A stretch of 64,000 bases of DNA from Sinobacterium caligoides (lineage in GTDB: Bacteria > Pseudomonadota > Gammaproteobacteria > Pseudomonadales > Sinobacteriaceae): positions 186,001 to 250,000 of the forward strand of contig NZ_RKHR01000003.1 of the NCBI RefSeq assembly GCF_003752585.1, given 5' to 3'. This document shows positions 38,461-48,613 of this stretch, in pieces. How positions within the stretch are numbered: position 1 is the stretch's first letter; each line of letters opens with the position of its first letter. A program made the translations under genes and the position numbers. The notes beneath the pieces were generated by a model. It made no database searches. It was not told the DNA's origin and was given only the letters and a program-made list of their open reading frames with translations.

Positions 38461-40551
38461 CTATTTATAGGTATGACTATAACTGCGATAACGCTCCTTT
38501 ATTTCCCGGACATATTTCACCGGCTCTGTCCCACGAACATAGCCATAACGTGCTCGTTTATAATTTTTGGGATCGCTCAGGGCCAGCATCGCCTTCGCTA
38601 CATTGCCGTCCCAGACATCGTCCTTGAGACCCATTTTTCTAGCCAACACCTGCGCATCATAGACATGCCCATGCCCCGCATTATAGGCAGCCAAAGCAAA
38701 CCAAACCCGCTCCGCTGAGATTTTCACCATCGGGAATCGATCATACAGCCACTGCAGATGCTTGGCCGCTGCAATCAAAGACTGCTCTGGATCGTACAAG
38801 TCACTGACACCGTAGGCCCGCCCGGTTCGAGGCATCACCTGCATCAGCCCCCTCGCGCCGGAAGCACTTTTCGCTCGACGATTGAAATGACTTTCTTGGA
38901 AGGCCTGAGCCGCAATCAAACGCCAATCATAGTTGAACAGCTTGGCGTATTTCTTAAATAACGCATCATAGGGTGAGAGCGGTTTATCGGGGTCTAAAAC
39001 GGAAGGCAAACTTTTCTTAGTAACATTCTTAAAATAATTGTTGTAAACAACATTGTAATGCAGCCCCTTATATTCCTTGGCAATAAAGCGATTAAGCTGA
39101 TCGTTCAGCAGTTTGCTTTTACGGGCATGATACCAAACATGTGGCTGCAGCTGATCCTCTAGTGGCGTCAATACGAGACTCGGGTACATCACCTTAAGTA
39201 GCTTGGCAAAATGGCCATCCACTACCGTTGATTGGTAGCGTTTCGTCAACACCTGATAAGACAGCGATTCTGCAGAGGCTGATGGTACCTTCACCACCTT
39301 ATAGCCAAGCGCCTCCACTTCATCCAGATAGCCGCTATTAGGGTTCATCGCGACCTCTATTTTTGCTGGTGCCTCCCCCTTCGCCTCAACCCCTTTATCT
39401 GCTGGTTGCGAAATAAGATGGGCCCGAGTGTATAGATAAGCCGATGTACCCTGCATGATGGCATCCCGCTCTGCTGTCGGGTTCAAACTCGCCGCCGCTA
39501 CGTCCGCAAAACCGTCGGTCACTGCCGCATAGAGTTGCTCCAAGTTATCAACCAGAATAATACGCAATTTCAACTTATGCTGCTTCGCAAACGCCTTAAT
39601 CAAGTCGTACTCAAAACCCGCATGATAACCACGCTTCATAAAGTACGTGGTCGGGCTGTTGAAGGTAACCACGCGCAGTACGCCCGCCGCCTTAATCTGC
39701 GCCCAATCTCGCACCTCTTGTTTCTGATACAACAAGTCTGATGCCAACAAGAACTGATTCAACTTATCACGCAACTGAGGTGAATCGTCCCTCAGTGCCC
39801 AGCTGATTTCACGGCTTTTCGCCAACACCCCAAAACTCTTTAACCGTGGATAGTTCGGCAATAGGGCTGCAACGATATCACCATCCATTAACGTAAATAG
39901 AGGCTTTTCGGCTTTACTCACCCAATGCAAGATCTCCTCTTCCTGTGTATCGGCCGGCAATAGTGCGAGGGGGTAGTCTGTGCCTTTCAGAGTGTCTAAG
40001 TACGCAGAGCCCACAGTCACGACAAACTCATCGTATTTGTCCCGCTTACTGCCATGTCGCCCTACCACCAACTCATCGACATACAGCAGCGGACGAGTAA
40101 ACTCAACTTGGTAACGATCTCGACGTCGTTGGCTCACCGTAATATTGGACATCACGAGATCGGAGGCACCTGCGCTCGCGCTCTCCAACGCAGCCGGTAG
40201 ATCATCAAAGTATATCCACTTAGCTTTTAAATCTAAACTCGCCGCAAACTCCTCCGCCAAGTCATGATAACTTGTAGCAGGCAGCCCCGTCCTATTCAAT
40301 AAAGCGGCAACATCATGACGAACAGCCGCAATACGCAAGTGACCCGTCTGCTCTATATCATCGAGATCCCCCATATAGCGAGCAGCACTATCGCCCGACA
40401 CAACAGGGGACTCACTGTGATCGATAACATTCGGCGAATGAGCACCATCACAGCCCCATAACATAAGCAACATGGCCATGGCGAAGCAACAAGCCAACGC
40501 TCTCATCTGGCCAGTAGAAGGACTCGCTTTACGAAACGCTACCGCAACCAT
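38461..40551 (-). CDS. MltF-like lytic transglycosylase with two solute-binding domains
   Basis: This envelope lipoprotein should cleave peptidoglycan with formation of 1,6-anhydromuropeptides. In 696 residues: a signal peptide with lipobox LWGC (Cys34), a first periplasmic-binding type 3 domain (about 72-277), a second (about 290-498), and an SLT domain (about 535-650) with catalytic Glu553 in AQAFQESHFN plus GARGLMQVMP and FALAAYNAGHGHV. Standard MltF has about 520 residues and one binding domain, so this is a longer architecture. Ligand binding would regulate the enzyme in MltF. Confidence 0.88.
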   Translation of the reverse strand: MVAVAFRKASPSTGQMRALACCFAMAMLLMLWGCDGAHSPNVIDHSESPVVSGDSAARYMGDLDDIEQTGHLRIAAVRHDVAALLNRTGLPATSYHDLAEEFAASLDLKAKWIYFDDLPAALESASAGASDLVMSNITVSQRRRDRYQVEFTRPLLYVDELVVGRHGSKRDKYDEFVVTVGSAYLDTLKGTDYPLALLPADTQEEEILHWVSKAEKPLFTLMDGDIVAALLPNYPRLKSFGVLAKSREISWALRDDSPQLRDKLNQFLLASDLLYQKQEVRDWAQIKAAGVLRVVTFNSPTTYFMKRGYHAGFEYDLIKAFAKQHKLKLRIILVDNLEQLYAAVTDGFADVAAASLNPTAERDAIMQGTSAYLYTRAHLISQPADKGVEAKGEAPAKIEVAMNPNSGYLDEVEALGYKVVKVPSASAESLSYQVLTKRYQSTVVDGHFAKLLKVMYPSLVLTPLEDQLQPHVWYHARKSKLLNDQLNRFIAKEYKGLHYNVVYNNYFKNVTKKSLPSVLDPDKPLSPYDALFKKYAKLFNYDWRLIAAQAFQESHFNRRAKSASGARGLMQVMPRTGRAYGVSDLYDPEQSLIAAAKHLQWLYDRFPMVKISAERVWFALAAYNAGHGHVYDAQVLARKMGLKDDVWDGNVAKAMLALSDPKNYKRARYGYVRGTEPVKYVREIKERYRSYSHTYK

Positions 40552-40836
40552 ATTTCACGCCCAAATTCTTAATAGTTTTTAACATCTTGCTTTACGCTAA
40601 CAGCAAGATACCTAAAAGAACAGCGACTTCCATCAAGGTAAGCAGCACCACTAGTGCACACAGATTGCCTATAAGCTTAGCCCAGCCTCACATCTTCGTG
40701 CACTTTATCATCCACTCAACGACACGTCGTTAAGCTGTCATGGTTAGCCGGAATATTCGATCTCGACACCACAACAGACTAAACTTATCGGACATGATTA
40801 ACACCGGCCGATGCAGCCCTCAGCAGAGTCGTCAAC

Positions 40837-41217
40837 ATGGATCACAAGTCGTTTATCCATCACCAAAACTTCTCTCAACTCCCTCGCCTGCAACAGGAGA
40901 AACTCATACAATTCTTCAACCGCGAGCATCACTACCTGATTCAACCCGAAGATATTAATAGCTTCTTAAGCTCTGGCACTCGCTTTGAAGTGATTACAGA
41001 TATCGACAGCCTCTTCGTTAAGAGTCAGGCCGACAATGCCCGTGGCCTACTAGCGCACAAACAACCCTGGGAGCACCAAGAGCAGATGCTGTCTTGGATG
41101 AGTCAGCTCAGCCCTTTGCCCAATCAACTTCTCGTCACCATCATGACAAGGAGCTTCTGTACCGACAAAGACCTGAAAGATGAGTGGTATATATTGAGCT
41201 ACCAAGACAGCGCGTGA
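40837..41217 (+). CDS. hypothetical protein
   Basis: The 126-residue soluble protein starts MDHKSFIHHQNFSQLPRLQQ. It has no signal peptide, membrane helix or family motif that I recognise. It is His/Gln-rich at the N-terminus and has a Trp-containing middle (PWEHQEQMLSWMSQL). It fills the gap between the transglycosylase promoter region and the exonuclease, converging with the latter, and no other strand offers a better frame. Judged real from length and position only. Confidence 0.55.
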   Translation: MDHKSFIHHQNFSQLPRLQQEKLIQFFNREHHYLIQPEDINSFLSSGTRFEVITDIDSLFVKSQADNARGLLAHKQPWEHQEQMLSWMSQLSPLPNQLLVTIMTRSFCTDKDLKDEWYILSYQDSA

Positions 41218-41235
41218 GGCAAGCTAAGATTTTTA

Positions 41236-41868
41236 TCACGCCGCAGCTAGCGACGCCAAATATCCCGCAACCTTCGCCTTCGGCAATTTCTGTAAACGCG
41301 CGTATTCAGCGAAGGTCAGGTCCCTTAAGTTAAAGTTTTGGCGTACATCTTCCAGCATTCTCAACCATAACCGAGCCGTCACTTCCGCATCGGCTAAGGC
41401 GCGGTGAAAAACGCCATCATTAGCGATATTTTTATAAGCAACAAGATTGGCCAACTTATGGCTACCCGCCTCCGGATAAAGCCGTCGCGACAACAGTAGC
41501 GTACACAAAAACTCACCCTCTGCACGCCTCCCTAAACGAACCAACTCTTCCTGTAAAAAGGCGCGATCAAACGAGGCGTTATGAGCCAACAGATTACAGC
41601 CTACGATGAAGTCAGCAAAATCCGCCATCACCTCAGCACACGGCCTAGCAGTAGCCAACATCTGATTACTAATGCCCGTATAGCCCTCGATAAAGTGGTC
41701 AACTCTGACACCTGGATTCATCAGCTCCTGAAACCGATCAACCACTATACCGTCAACCAACTTAACAGCGCCGATTTCAATAGGGCGTGCGCCTTGACGC
41801 ACCGACAACCCTGTTGTCTCGAAGTCCAACACAACTAATGTGTTCGCCTCGACTAGAGACAGCGACAT
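41236..41868 (-). CDS. DEDDh 3'-5' exonuclease (DnaQ/PolC-epsilon-like)
   Basis: The 210-residue protein carries all three exonuclease motifs: LVVLDFETTGLS (Exo I), LLAHNASFDRAFL (Exo II) and HRALADAEVTARL (Exo III, with the DEDDh His). It is shorter than polymerase III epsilon (about 243) and lacks its clamp-binding tail, so it is more likely a stand-alone exonuclease of the PolC-like group used in repair or RNA/DNA turnover. No polymerase gene is adjacent. Confidence 0.88.
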   Translation of the reverse strand: MSLSLVEANTLVVLDFETTGLSVRQGARPIEIGAVKLVDGIVVDRFQELMNPGVRVDHFIEGYTGISNQMLATARPCAEVMADFADFIVGCNLLAHNASFDRAFLQEELVRLGRRAEGEFLCTLLLSRRLYPEAGSHKLANLVAYKNIANDGVFHRALADAEVTARLWLRMLEDVRQNFNLRDLTFAEYARLQKLPKAKVAGYLASLAAA

Positions 41869-42151
41869 AAACCACCTATGAGCTCATTGATAAAACAAAG
41901 CCCAGCATCTTACGCGACTATCAGCACGACATATAGCGTAGCCCCCTCCCCCTGCTTCCGCCCAGCACCTCAAAAGAGGAATAAAACCCAGGTAAGGCAA
42001 GATATATAGAAAATTAATTCGAAATCAAACTCAGCAGCAAAACATATTTTCCAATGATGGGGGTATTAGGATGAAATTTAGAAGCTATTTCTCCACAGTG
42101 CTCGCTATCATAGCCGCATCTTACACCCCTCATAGAAAGCGTACCGATCAC

Positions 42152-43057
42152 ATGAACCACAAAACAATCACCAGCTTACTATTTTGCTGCGTCTGCCTCA
42201 TCTGGGGAACAACCTGGCTAGGTATGGAGCTTGCCGTTAGTAGTGTTCCTCCTATTACCGCAACAAGCCTACGCCTGTTAATTGCAGCGCCCCTTATCAT
42301 GTTATTGACCCGATATAAGCGCTTACCTATTCTATTTCCAGCAGATAAGCGCCTTGAGTTCGTTTTAATCACGTTGTTCTACTTCGCACTACCTTTTACT
42401 CTGATGATCTTCGGCGAGCAATATATTAGCTCCGGCCTCGCCTCTATCATCTTTGCCACGATGCCTATCGCCATCCTTAGTCTAGGCGCCGTATTACATG
42501 GTCACCGCGTTGCCTTTCATCAACTCGTTGGGCTTGCTATCGCCCTGATCAGCCTAATAGAGATCATTAATATCGAGCTTGGTATCGCAGGCGGACAAAA
42601 TATCATCGGTGTCATTGCCCTCGTTGTCGCCGTACTCATGCATGCTAGCATTTACGTCAACATGGAAAAGCGCTGCGCTAACATAAACGTACTGACTTAT
42701 AACGGATTACCTTGTCTAACCGCGGCAGTGCTATTATTGCTGGCAGGCGTCTTTATCGAACAACCCAATATCGCCAACTTTTCACTGCAGTCTCTCGGCG
42801 CTATATCCTATCTCGGCGTCGTTGCCGGTATCGGGGGGATTATGGCCTACTTTCAACTCAACAAAATGGCCAGCCCATTTCAGGCTTCATTATGCTTCCT
42901 GATTTTCCCTGTCATCGCTCTTAGTCTCGACGCACTCGTCAATGGCCGCAATTTAAGCGAAGCCTCACTACTGTTAATCGGCACGCTTTTGATCGGTGTT
43001 TTGCTCACTAAGATACCCAAGCAAAAGATGCAACAGCTACTAAAGCGCAGCACTTAA
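42152..43057 (+). CDS. EamA/DMT-family permease
   Basis: The protein has ten predicted membrane helices in two five-helix EamA repeats, typical of drug/metabolite exporters (RhaT/PecM type). The signature CLIWGTTWLGMELA is near the N-terminus. ATG 42152 gives 301 residues, the family length. An in-frame ATG at 42071 with a GGGGG motif 7 nt upstream would add 27 residues and cannot be excluded. Substrate unknown. Confidence 0.88.
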   Translation: MNHKTITSLLFCCVCLIWGTTWLGMELAVSSVPPITATSLRLLIAAPLIMLLTRYKRLPILFPADKRLEFVLITLFYFALPFTLMIFGEQYISSGLASIIFATMPIAILSLGAVLHGHRVAFHQLVGLAIALISLIEIINIELGIAGGQNIIGVIALVVAVLMHASIYVNMEKRCANINVLTYNGLPCLTAAVLLLLAGVFIEQPNIANFSLQSLGAISYLGVVAGIGGIMAYFQLNKMASPFQASLCFLIFPVIALSLDALVNGRNLSEASLLLIGTLLIGVLLTKIPKQKMQQLLKRST

Positions 43058-43070
43058 GTCTTTATGGCCC

Positions 43071-43093
43071 GCCCTCTCATGGAAGTAGAGGGC
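43071..43093 (+). terminator. weak stem-loop after the EamA gene
   Basis: GCCCTCT and AGAGGGC pair around a 9-nt loop, 13 bp after the stop codon. There is no adjoining T run, though a T8 run lies near 43130. It is a weak terminator or processing hairpin. Confidence 0.35.
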
Positions 43094-43250
43094 ACTCTGT
43101 CAACGTTCAAATGTCTCAGCCTAACGATTTTTTTTACCTTTTAGTCATTTTATGATCAAATGTATATAAAACGAGCCTAGCTGCATGAGCTTGCACGCAG
43201 CCCCGCACAATAATAAATGAGCTGGTCACCTCAAAGCTGGCAGGCAGAGC

Positions 43251-44372
43251 ATGATCTCAAATATACTAAAATACTTTATACCAACACCGTTGCATGACGA
43301 CCCACGCAACATTGATCGCAGCTACCTCTTAGTAGGCGCGATACTGTGCAACATCATCACTGCTAGCTGTTTTCTTATCAGCCTTTTCACCGTTTTCGAG
43401 CTCCCTCCCGGAAACCATAATATTGCCGTCTCTATCATATCCAGCTGCTTAATTGCCTACAGCGTCATCCTTTGCCTGTTTCGCTTTGTTACGAGCTTGC
43501 GAGTTGCCGCCAACCTCACTGTGTCACTATTATTGATCGTTAACACTTTTGCTATTCAGATTACCGGCGGTTACTACGAATCACCTGTAGTTCCGATGCT
43601 TCTTATCACTACGATCGTAGCGTTTTTGATTCTGGGCCTATCGGATGGCTTGCGCTGGCTTATAATCACAATCATCACCAATATATTACTAATTCTCTCC
43701 GCCGATAGCGGTTACGGCTACACACAGCTAATCGAAAGGCAGCGGGACAAGCAAATTCTCGCCAGCTATATTCAGTTTATGCTCTACACCATGGCCGCAG
43801 GCACGCTCATCATCTACGAGGTGATTAATAAGCGGCTTACCCAGCACCTGCATCAGCAACGCAACCGCTTCGCCTACGAGGCAAGACATGACGCCCTGAC
43901 GGGGATAGCTAACAGGCTTGAGTTTTTTAGTCTGCTTAACGAAGAGATAAAACATTGCCAACAGCAGAACAGCAAGCTTGCCGTCATCTATATTGACCTT
44001 GATAACTTCAAGATGATTAATGACAATTATGGTCACAACACTGGAGACGAGGTACTAGTAGCCGTAAGCGAAAGAATCACCGACGCTTTACGGCAGATTG
44101 ATACCGTCGCCAGGGTCGGCGGTGATGAATTTATCATTATTTTGCCCGGCATCGAAAATCTACAAGACTGCAAAACAGCCATGGACAAGGTCAAAGACGC
44201 CATCACTCAACCTTTCTTCGCCAATAGCGAATCGTTAGATATCGAGGCCAGCCTTGGCTGTGCAATATACCCTGATCATAGCTGCGACATCGATACCCTC
44301 TGTCATGTTGCCGATCAAGCGATGTATCGCGATAAGCACCAGCAGCAAAGACAGGAGCTTGCCGAGGCTTAA
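43251..44372 (+). CDS. membrane-bound diguanylate cyclase
   Basis: The 373-residue protein makes cyclic di-GMP from two GTP. It has about six membrane helices (about 25-195) and a GGDEF domain (about 205-370). Active-site GGDEF is at residues 290-294. An inhibitory I-site RQID (281-284) lies five residues upstream, so product feedback is likely. The start of the domain is ARHDALTGIANRLEF. The membrane sensor part is of unknown ligand. It ends 8 bp from the convergent ttcA stop. Confidence 0.93.
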   Translation: MISNILKYFIPTPLHDDPRNIDRSYLLVGAILCNIITASCFLISLFTVFELPPGNHNIAVSIISSCLIAYSVILCLFRFVTSLRVAANLTVSLLLIVNTFAIQITGGYYESPVVPMLLITTIVAFLILGLSDGLRWLIITIITNILLILSADSGYGYTQLIERQRDKQILASYIQFMLYTMAAGTLIIYEVINKRLTQHLHQQRNRFAYEARHDALTGIANRLEFFSLLNEEIKHCQQQNSKLAVIYIDLDNFKMINDNYGHNTGDEVLVAVSERITDALRQIDTVARVGGDEFIIILPGIENLQDCKTAMDKVKDAITQPFFANSESLDIEASLGCAIYPDHSCDIDTLCHVADQAMYRDKHQQQRQELAEA

Positions 44373-44380
44373 CTTCCTAG

Positions 44381-45334
44381 CTAGCGCTTAAGATCCTCGA
44401 TTTCGACGACCTGTACACCGCTAAGGCTTTCACCGCCCTCGCTACCGAAAATATTCATCGGTAACTGTTGCGCAGGCTCTGGCTTAACACCGTTTCTATC
44501 AATACTCAGGTCGGTGAAGTTGAATAGGTTGACATCGGCCAACTGTGAAGGAGAGGCGTTTTTAATGGCAGAGAAAATGACCTCAAGTCGATTAGGCTGC
44601 TGTCGCTCCCAGTCACGAAGCATAGCCTTAATGTTCTGCCGCTGAAGGTTGTCTTGTGACCCACAGAGATTACAGGGGATGATCGGAAAGGCCTTATAGT
44701 CAGCGTAACTAATTAGGTCATCCTCTTTACAGTAAGCTAATGGCCTTATCACGATGTTGCGTCCATCGTCGCTGAGTAGTTTTGGCGGCATCGCCTTCAG
44801 CTTTCCACCGTAAAACATATTCAAGAATAGCGTCTCGATAATGTCATCTCGATGGTGGCCCAAAGCTATCTTAGTGGCACCTATGTCCTCAGCAAAACCA
44901 TACAGCGTACCGCGCCGAAGACGTGAACAAAGGCCGCAAGTAGTCTTACCCTCTTCAATAATTTCAGTGACCACGCTATACGTGTCTTTCTCTAAAATAT
45001 AATACTCCACCCCAAGCTCATCGAGGTAGTTAGGCAAAATATGTTCAGGGAAACCGGGCTGTTTCTGATCAAGGTTCACAGCCACCAGACTAAAACTAAT
45101 GGGAGCACTACGTTGTAGACCCAGCAAGATATCGAGCATTGCAAAAGAGTCTTTGCCACCAGACAGGCAGACCATAACCTTATCGCCCTCTTCGATCATA
45201 TTATAATCGGCAATGGCACTCCCAGTTTGACGCCTAAGCCGCTTTTGCAGCTTATTAAACTCAGTCGTCGATTGCTTCTGCGCATTATTATTGTCTGCGC
45301 TTGCCTTTACGGCTGGAGGGGTAGTATCGGACAT
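44381..45334 (-). CDS. ttcA: tRNA 2-thiocytidine biosynthesis protein TtcA
   Basis: TtcA thiolates cytidine 32 of certain tRNAs using ATP and an Fe-S cluster. From ATG 45334 there are 317 residues. The PP-loop is [13 protein letters not shown] (about 57-69), the cluster cysteines are in [12 protein letters not shown] (about 137), and a third Cys lies in [13 protein letters not shown] at 45349 would add five residues. Length and motifs fit the E. coli enzyme (311). Confidence 0.95.
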   Translation of the reverse strand: MSDTTPPAVKASADNNNAQKQSTTEFNKLQKRLRRQTGSAIADYNMIEEGDKVMVCLSGGKDSFAMLDILLGLQRSAPISFSLVAVNLDQKQPGFPEHILPNYLDELGVEYYILEKDTYSVVTEIIEEGKTTCGLCSRLRRGTLYGFAEDIGATKIALGHHRDDIIETLFLNMFYGGKLKAMPPKLLSDDGRNIVIRPLAYCKEDDLISYADYKAFPIIPCNLCGSQDNLQRQNIKAMLRDWERQQPNRLEVIFSAIKNASPSQLADVNLFNFTDLSIDRNGVKPEPAQQLPMNIFGSEGGESLSGVQVVEIEDLKR

Positions 45335-45732
45335 GGTCGCTTCTATCACTTAAAAACAGTGGGCGGCATTTTACCCCAGCTAGGAATGAGCAGAAAGCGA
45401 TAAACTCATATATACATCAGCTGAACACTAACACCGTGACTTCAGAGGTAAAAAGCGTAGATATAACTGGCATTTTTTACGTAAACCATCGCTATATTCG
45501 TCATTATAGCCATAGCAAGTAGCATTTTCGCCTAGAATTTACAGCCAAAGATGCATACAATAGCCCGGCAATAGATATGGTCGAAGCTTTAGCTCGTCTT
45601 CGAAAACTGGACCTAATATACCTAAATCCCAGTTTTGGCAGAAGACAATACGCCCTCTAACCAGAGAGGCCTCTCATGGGCCAGCGTAGCTACTTCGAGC
45701 CCCAAACTTGCTATAACTACAGGAAAGTTCGA
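45335..45732 (+). other. 398-bp intergenic region between ttcA and mdh
   Basis: The divergent control regions of ttcA and mdh must lie here. I see no gene or tRNA. A perfect 12-bp palindrome GAGAGGCCTCTC (45664-45675) sits in the mdh leader. It runs directly into an in-frame ATG at 45676 that would add 19 codons to mdh but lacks family support. Confidence 0.5.
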
Positions 45733-46713
45733 ATGAAAACCCCAGTTCGTGTTACCGTCACTGGCGCTGCAGGCCAGATCTCATATGCCCTACTTTTCCG
45801 CATCGCTTCAGGCGCTATGCTTGGCAATGATCAGCCTGTTATTCTACAGCTGTTAGAAATTACTCCAGCACTAGACGCACTCAAAGGTGTGGCTATGGAA
45901 CTTGATGACTGCGCCTTCCCATTACTGCAAGAAATCGTTTGCACTGACGACGCCGAAGTCGCTTTCAAAGACAGTGATTACGCTCTACTTGTCGGCGCGC
46001 GCCCCCGCGGCCCAGGCATGGAACGCAAAGATCTACTAGAAGCCAACGCTGCGATCTTCTCAGCTCAGGGCAAGGCAATGGACAAGACTGCTAGCCGCGA
46101 CATTAAGGTCCTGGTTGTCGGCAACCCAGCCAACACCAACTCGCTGATCGCTCAGCGCAATGCTCCAAGCCTCGACCCACGCAACTTCACCGCGATGACT
46201 CGCCTTGATCACAACCGCTCTCTGACACAGCTAGCCCAAAAGACTGGCAGCAGCAGCGACAAGGTCACTCAAATGACCATCTGGGGCAACCACTCTGCGA
46301 CTCAATACCCAGACTTGCACAACACGCTAGTTGATGGCAAAAACGCCATGGAACTCATCGAGCAGAACTGGTACGCAGAAGAGTTTATCCCTACCGTTCA
46401 ACAACGTGGTGCTGCGATCATCAAGGCTCGCGGCCTCTCTTCTGCCGCCTCTGCTGCCAATGCCGCTATCGATCATATGCGTACATGGGCAATGGGAACA
46501 CCTGAAGGTGATTGGACTTCTATGGGCGTTTACAGCGATGGCTCTTATGGCATCCAAGAAGGCCTTATCTACTCTTTCCCTGTTACCTGTACGGATGGAG
46601 ACTGGGCTATTGTACAAGGCCTAGAGATTAATGATTTCTCTCGCGAGAAGATGACAGCGACTGAAACCGAGCTCGCAGAAGAACGTGATGCTGTAGCGCA
46701 CTTGCTACCTTAA
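45733..46713 (+). CDS. mdh: malate dehydrogenase
   Basis: The enzyme interconverts malate and oxaloacetate with NAD+ in the TCA cycle. From ATG 45733, which has AGGAAAG a few bases upstream, there are 326 residues. The NAD-binding [19 protein letters not shown] opens the protein. Active-site signatures are [14 protein letters not shown] (Asp and Arg) and [12 protein letters not shown] (catalytic His). It belongs to the LDH-like/cytosolic MDH group found in many proteobacteria, not the E. coli type. A terminator follows. Confidence 0.96.
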   Translation: MKTPVRVTVTGAAGQISYALLFRIASGAMLGNDQPVILQLLEITPALDALKGVAMELDDCAFPLLQEIVCTDDAEVAFKDSDYALLVGARPRGPGMERKDLLEANAAIFSAQGKAMDKTASRDIKVLVVGNPANTNSLIAQRNAPSLDPRNFTAMTRLDHNRSLTQLAQKTGSSSDKVTQMTIWGNHSATQYPDLHNTLVDGKNAMELIEQNWYAEEFIPTVQQRGAAIIKARGLSSAASAANAAIDHMRTWAMGTPEGDWTSMGVYSDGSYGIQEGLIYSFPVTCTDGDWAIVQGLEINDFSREKMTATETELAEERDAVAHLLP

Positions 46714-46755
46714 TCATTGCAGCTGTCAGTTCATTGACTGGCAGCGCCTGTAACG

Positions 46756-46784
46756 AAAAAAGGCGCCTTTTAGGCGCCTTTTTT
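46756..46784 (+). terminator. intrinsic terminator after mdh
   Basis: A stem AAAAAAGGCGCC / GGCGCCTTTTTT with a 5-nt loop, ending in a T run, starts 43 bp after the mdh stop. Confidence 0.92.
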
Positions 46785-46904
46785 ATCGCTTGAACATAAG
46801 AAGCGGTATTCAAACAACCTGTATATACTGAAAGACCTAACGTGGGCAGCGCTACACCATGCTACCATCAACAATATAACGACAAGCCATCAGGACATAT
46901 TGTT

Positions 46905-47306
46905 ATGCTACACCCTCGCTCCCTTGCCACCGTGCTTTGGATCACTCTACTCTTTGCGCTGCCATGGCCGATCTATAATAGCCCGAGCCTAACAATACAG
47001 CCCTTGATCTTCACCTTTAGCCACTATGACGCCAAGTTTTCAACTTTCGCCGTTATAGCCCAAGCGGCAATATCTTGCGTCATTTTACTTATGGCCAGCA
47101 TAATGATCGTCAAGCAACTTGGCCGATTAACGCCGCCAATGCCAATCAGCTTCGTCGGACTCATTATCATCAGCCTGTTATTTTTCAGTAGAACCTTCGC
47201 ACTTTACAGCCTCGGTCACGACCAACGGTATAACCTGCAGGAAATTTATCAAGTAACAGCTACGATGGAAAAAAGACAGCCAGCCACACCGTTGTCTCAT
47301 CCGTAG
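46905..47306 (+). CDS. small membrane protein of unknown function
   Basis: From ATG 46905 (AGGA upstream) the frame gives 133 residues with about three membrane helices (about 10-26, 50-75 and 85-105) and a short hydrophilic tail. I recognise no family. A frame extension back to 46842 looks non-coding. Its 3' end overlaps the convergent cupin gene by 47 bp. Confidence 0.6.
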   Translation: MLHPRSLATVLWITLLFALPWPIYNSPSLTIQPLIFTFSHYDAKFSTFAVIAQAAISCVILLMASIMIVKQLGRLTPPMPISFVGLIIISLLFFSRTFALYSLGHDQRYNLQEIYQVTATMEKRQPATPLSHP

Positions 47307-47649
47307 CGGTATAGCTTACTCGGTGTTTGCAGTGCGCCGGAATCAGCAGACAATCGCCGATCTTTAGGCGCTCAATCGCGCCGGTATCGAATGCTAGCTC
47401 TGCCTCCCCAGCCAGCAGTAGCACCCACTCCTCGTTAGGCTGATCATACCACCCATCAAACAAAAAATTCTCAGCCTCTGTAACCAAGGGTGTCGTCTGA
47501 CCACGAGAAACAATGCGCTCGAATCGGCAGCCACTGTGCTCCAATAACAGCTGAAAATGTTCGCTCTCTGCACCAACCCCAGGCAGACCTGCAAACAGCG
47601 AACTTAGGCGCCGCGCCTCACCGTTATGCGAGACACCTTTAGTCTTCAT
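47260..47649 (-). CDS. cupin-domain protein
   Basis: The 129-residue single-domain cupin has the two conserved boxes: EEWVLLLAGEAELAF (box 1 region) and IPAHCKHRVSYT (box 2 with His residues), so a bound metal is possible. Related small cupins act as sugar- or phosphomannose-isomerase-like enzymes or as sensors, and this one cannot be assigned. It overlaps the upstream crotonase gene by 11 bp, so the two are probably one transcript. Confidence 0.8.
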   Translation of the reverse strand: MKTKGVSHNGEARRLSSLFAGLPGVGAESEHFQLLLEHSGCRFERIVSRGQTTPLVTEAENFLFDGWYDQPNEEWVLLLAGEAELAFDTGAIERLKIGDCLLIPAHCKHRVSYTATDETTVWLAVFFPS

Positions 47650-48445
47650 AACTCGCAGACTTACCCTGCATTTGAGCCATTACCGAGCCCATAAGATCAA
47701 CCTGACTTAACATCCCTGCGTTCCAGGTCGCGACATAATTAAGCGAGTCATGCAAGCTGTGGTCGCGCGCATAGTTAATCATCTCTTTACTGCCACGAAT
47801 AGCGAGCGGCGATTTACTGGCAATGGTGACGGCCATCTCTGCCGTGTATTGGTAGAGCTCATCAATGCTGGCAAAAGTTCGGTTCAACAACCCTGCACGA
47901 GCAGCCTCATTACCTTCAAGCGCACGCCCTGTATAAGCGAGCTCTCGCAACAAACCATCGCCGATGATATTGGGTAGACGCTGCAGGCTGCCGACGTCTG
48001 CAGTCATGCCTAAGTCGATCTCTTTAATAGAAAAACTAGCATCCTCAAGCCCAAAACGGATATCGCATGCCGATATCATGTCAAGCCCCGCTCCTACGCA
48101 GGCACCTTGAACCGCCGCAATAACAGGCTTACGACAACGGTCAATCGCTGCAAAGCAATCCTGCAGAGCGATAATGAGCAGTCGCATCTGCTCACTACGA
48201 CGTCCATGCTCCTCTGGCAGTGACTCCATAATATGCTGAAAAACTGACAGATCCATGCCAGCGCAGAAGTTCTTGCCGTGAGCCTTTAAGATGATCGCTC
48301 GAACCTCAGCATTAACGTCCAACTCGATGAAGCAGTGGCGTATTTCATCCCACATTTTTTGACTGAGGGCATTAGCTTGCTCAGGGCGGTTTAATGCCAC
48401 AGTGGCTATTTTATCTTCTATTACAACGTCTAATAATTCAAACAC
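47639..48445 (-). CDS. crotonase family, dienoyl-CoA-isomerase-like
   Basis: The 268-residue enzyme has the oxyanion-hole segments NFCAGMDLS and VQGACVGAGLDM. It also has KEIDLGMTADVGSLQRLP, with Glu142 and Asp150. This matches the diagnostic pair of delta(3,5)-delta(2,4)-dienoyl-CoA isomerases (ECH1 type), which process odd-position unsaturated fatty acids. The usual enoyl-CoA hydratase Glu pattern differs. Start: GTG 48445 with GGAG upstream. A longer GTG start at 48472 is less likely. Confidence 0.85.
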   Translation of the reverse strand: MFELLDVVIEDKIATVALNRPEQANALSQKMWDEIRHCFIELDVNAEVRAIILKAHGKNFCAGMDLSVFQHIMESLPEEHGRRSEQMRLLIIALQDCFAAIDRCRKPVIAAVQGACVGAGLDMISACDIRFGLEDASFSIKEIDLGMTADVGSLQRLPNIIGDGLLRELAYTGRALEGNEAARAGLLNRTFASIDELYQYTAEMAVTIASKSPLAIRGSKEMINYARDHSLHDSLNYVATWNAGMLSQVDLMGSVMAQMQGKSASYED

Positions 48446-48541
48446 GCTTAATATACTCCATTCCCCTAGCACAGCCGTTACCGGGGATTATTGGCTTATT
48501 TGTTATTGTTGCAGCACGAATATCATACTGCAGATAAAGAC

Positions 48542-48570
48542 AAAAAAAGGAGGCTTGGCCTCCTTTTTTA
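48542..48570 (-). terminator. intrinsic terminator after rluB
   Basis: A stem AGGAGGC / GCCTCCT with a 3-nt loop, A and T runs on both sides, lies 44 bp past the rluB stop. Being symmetrical, it could act in both directions. Confidence 0.9.
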
Positions 48571-48613
48571 TGGTGTCAGCAGTGAAAACATTAGCCTATT
48601 TGCTGCCCTAGGT

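Noticed and set aside
45664-45675. 12-bp palindrome in the mdh leader as an operator
   Set aside because: Too short on its own to claim a site, and GC-rich palindromes of this length occur by chance in a 64-kb window.
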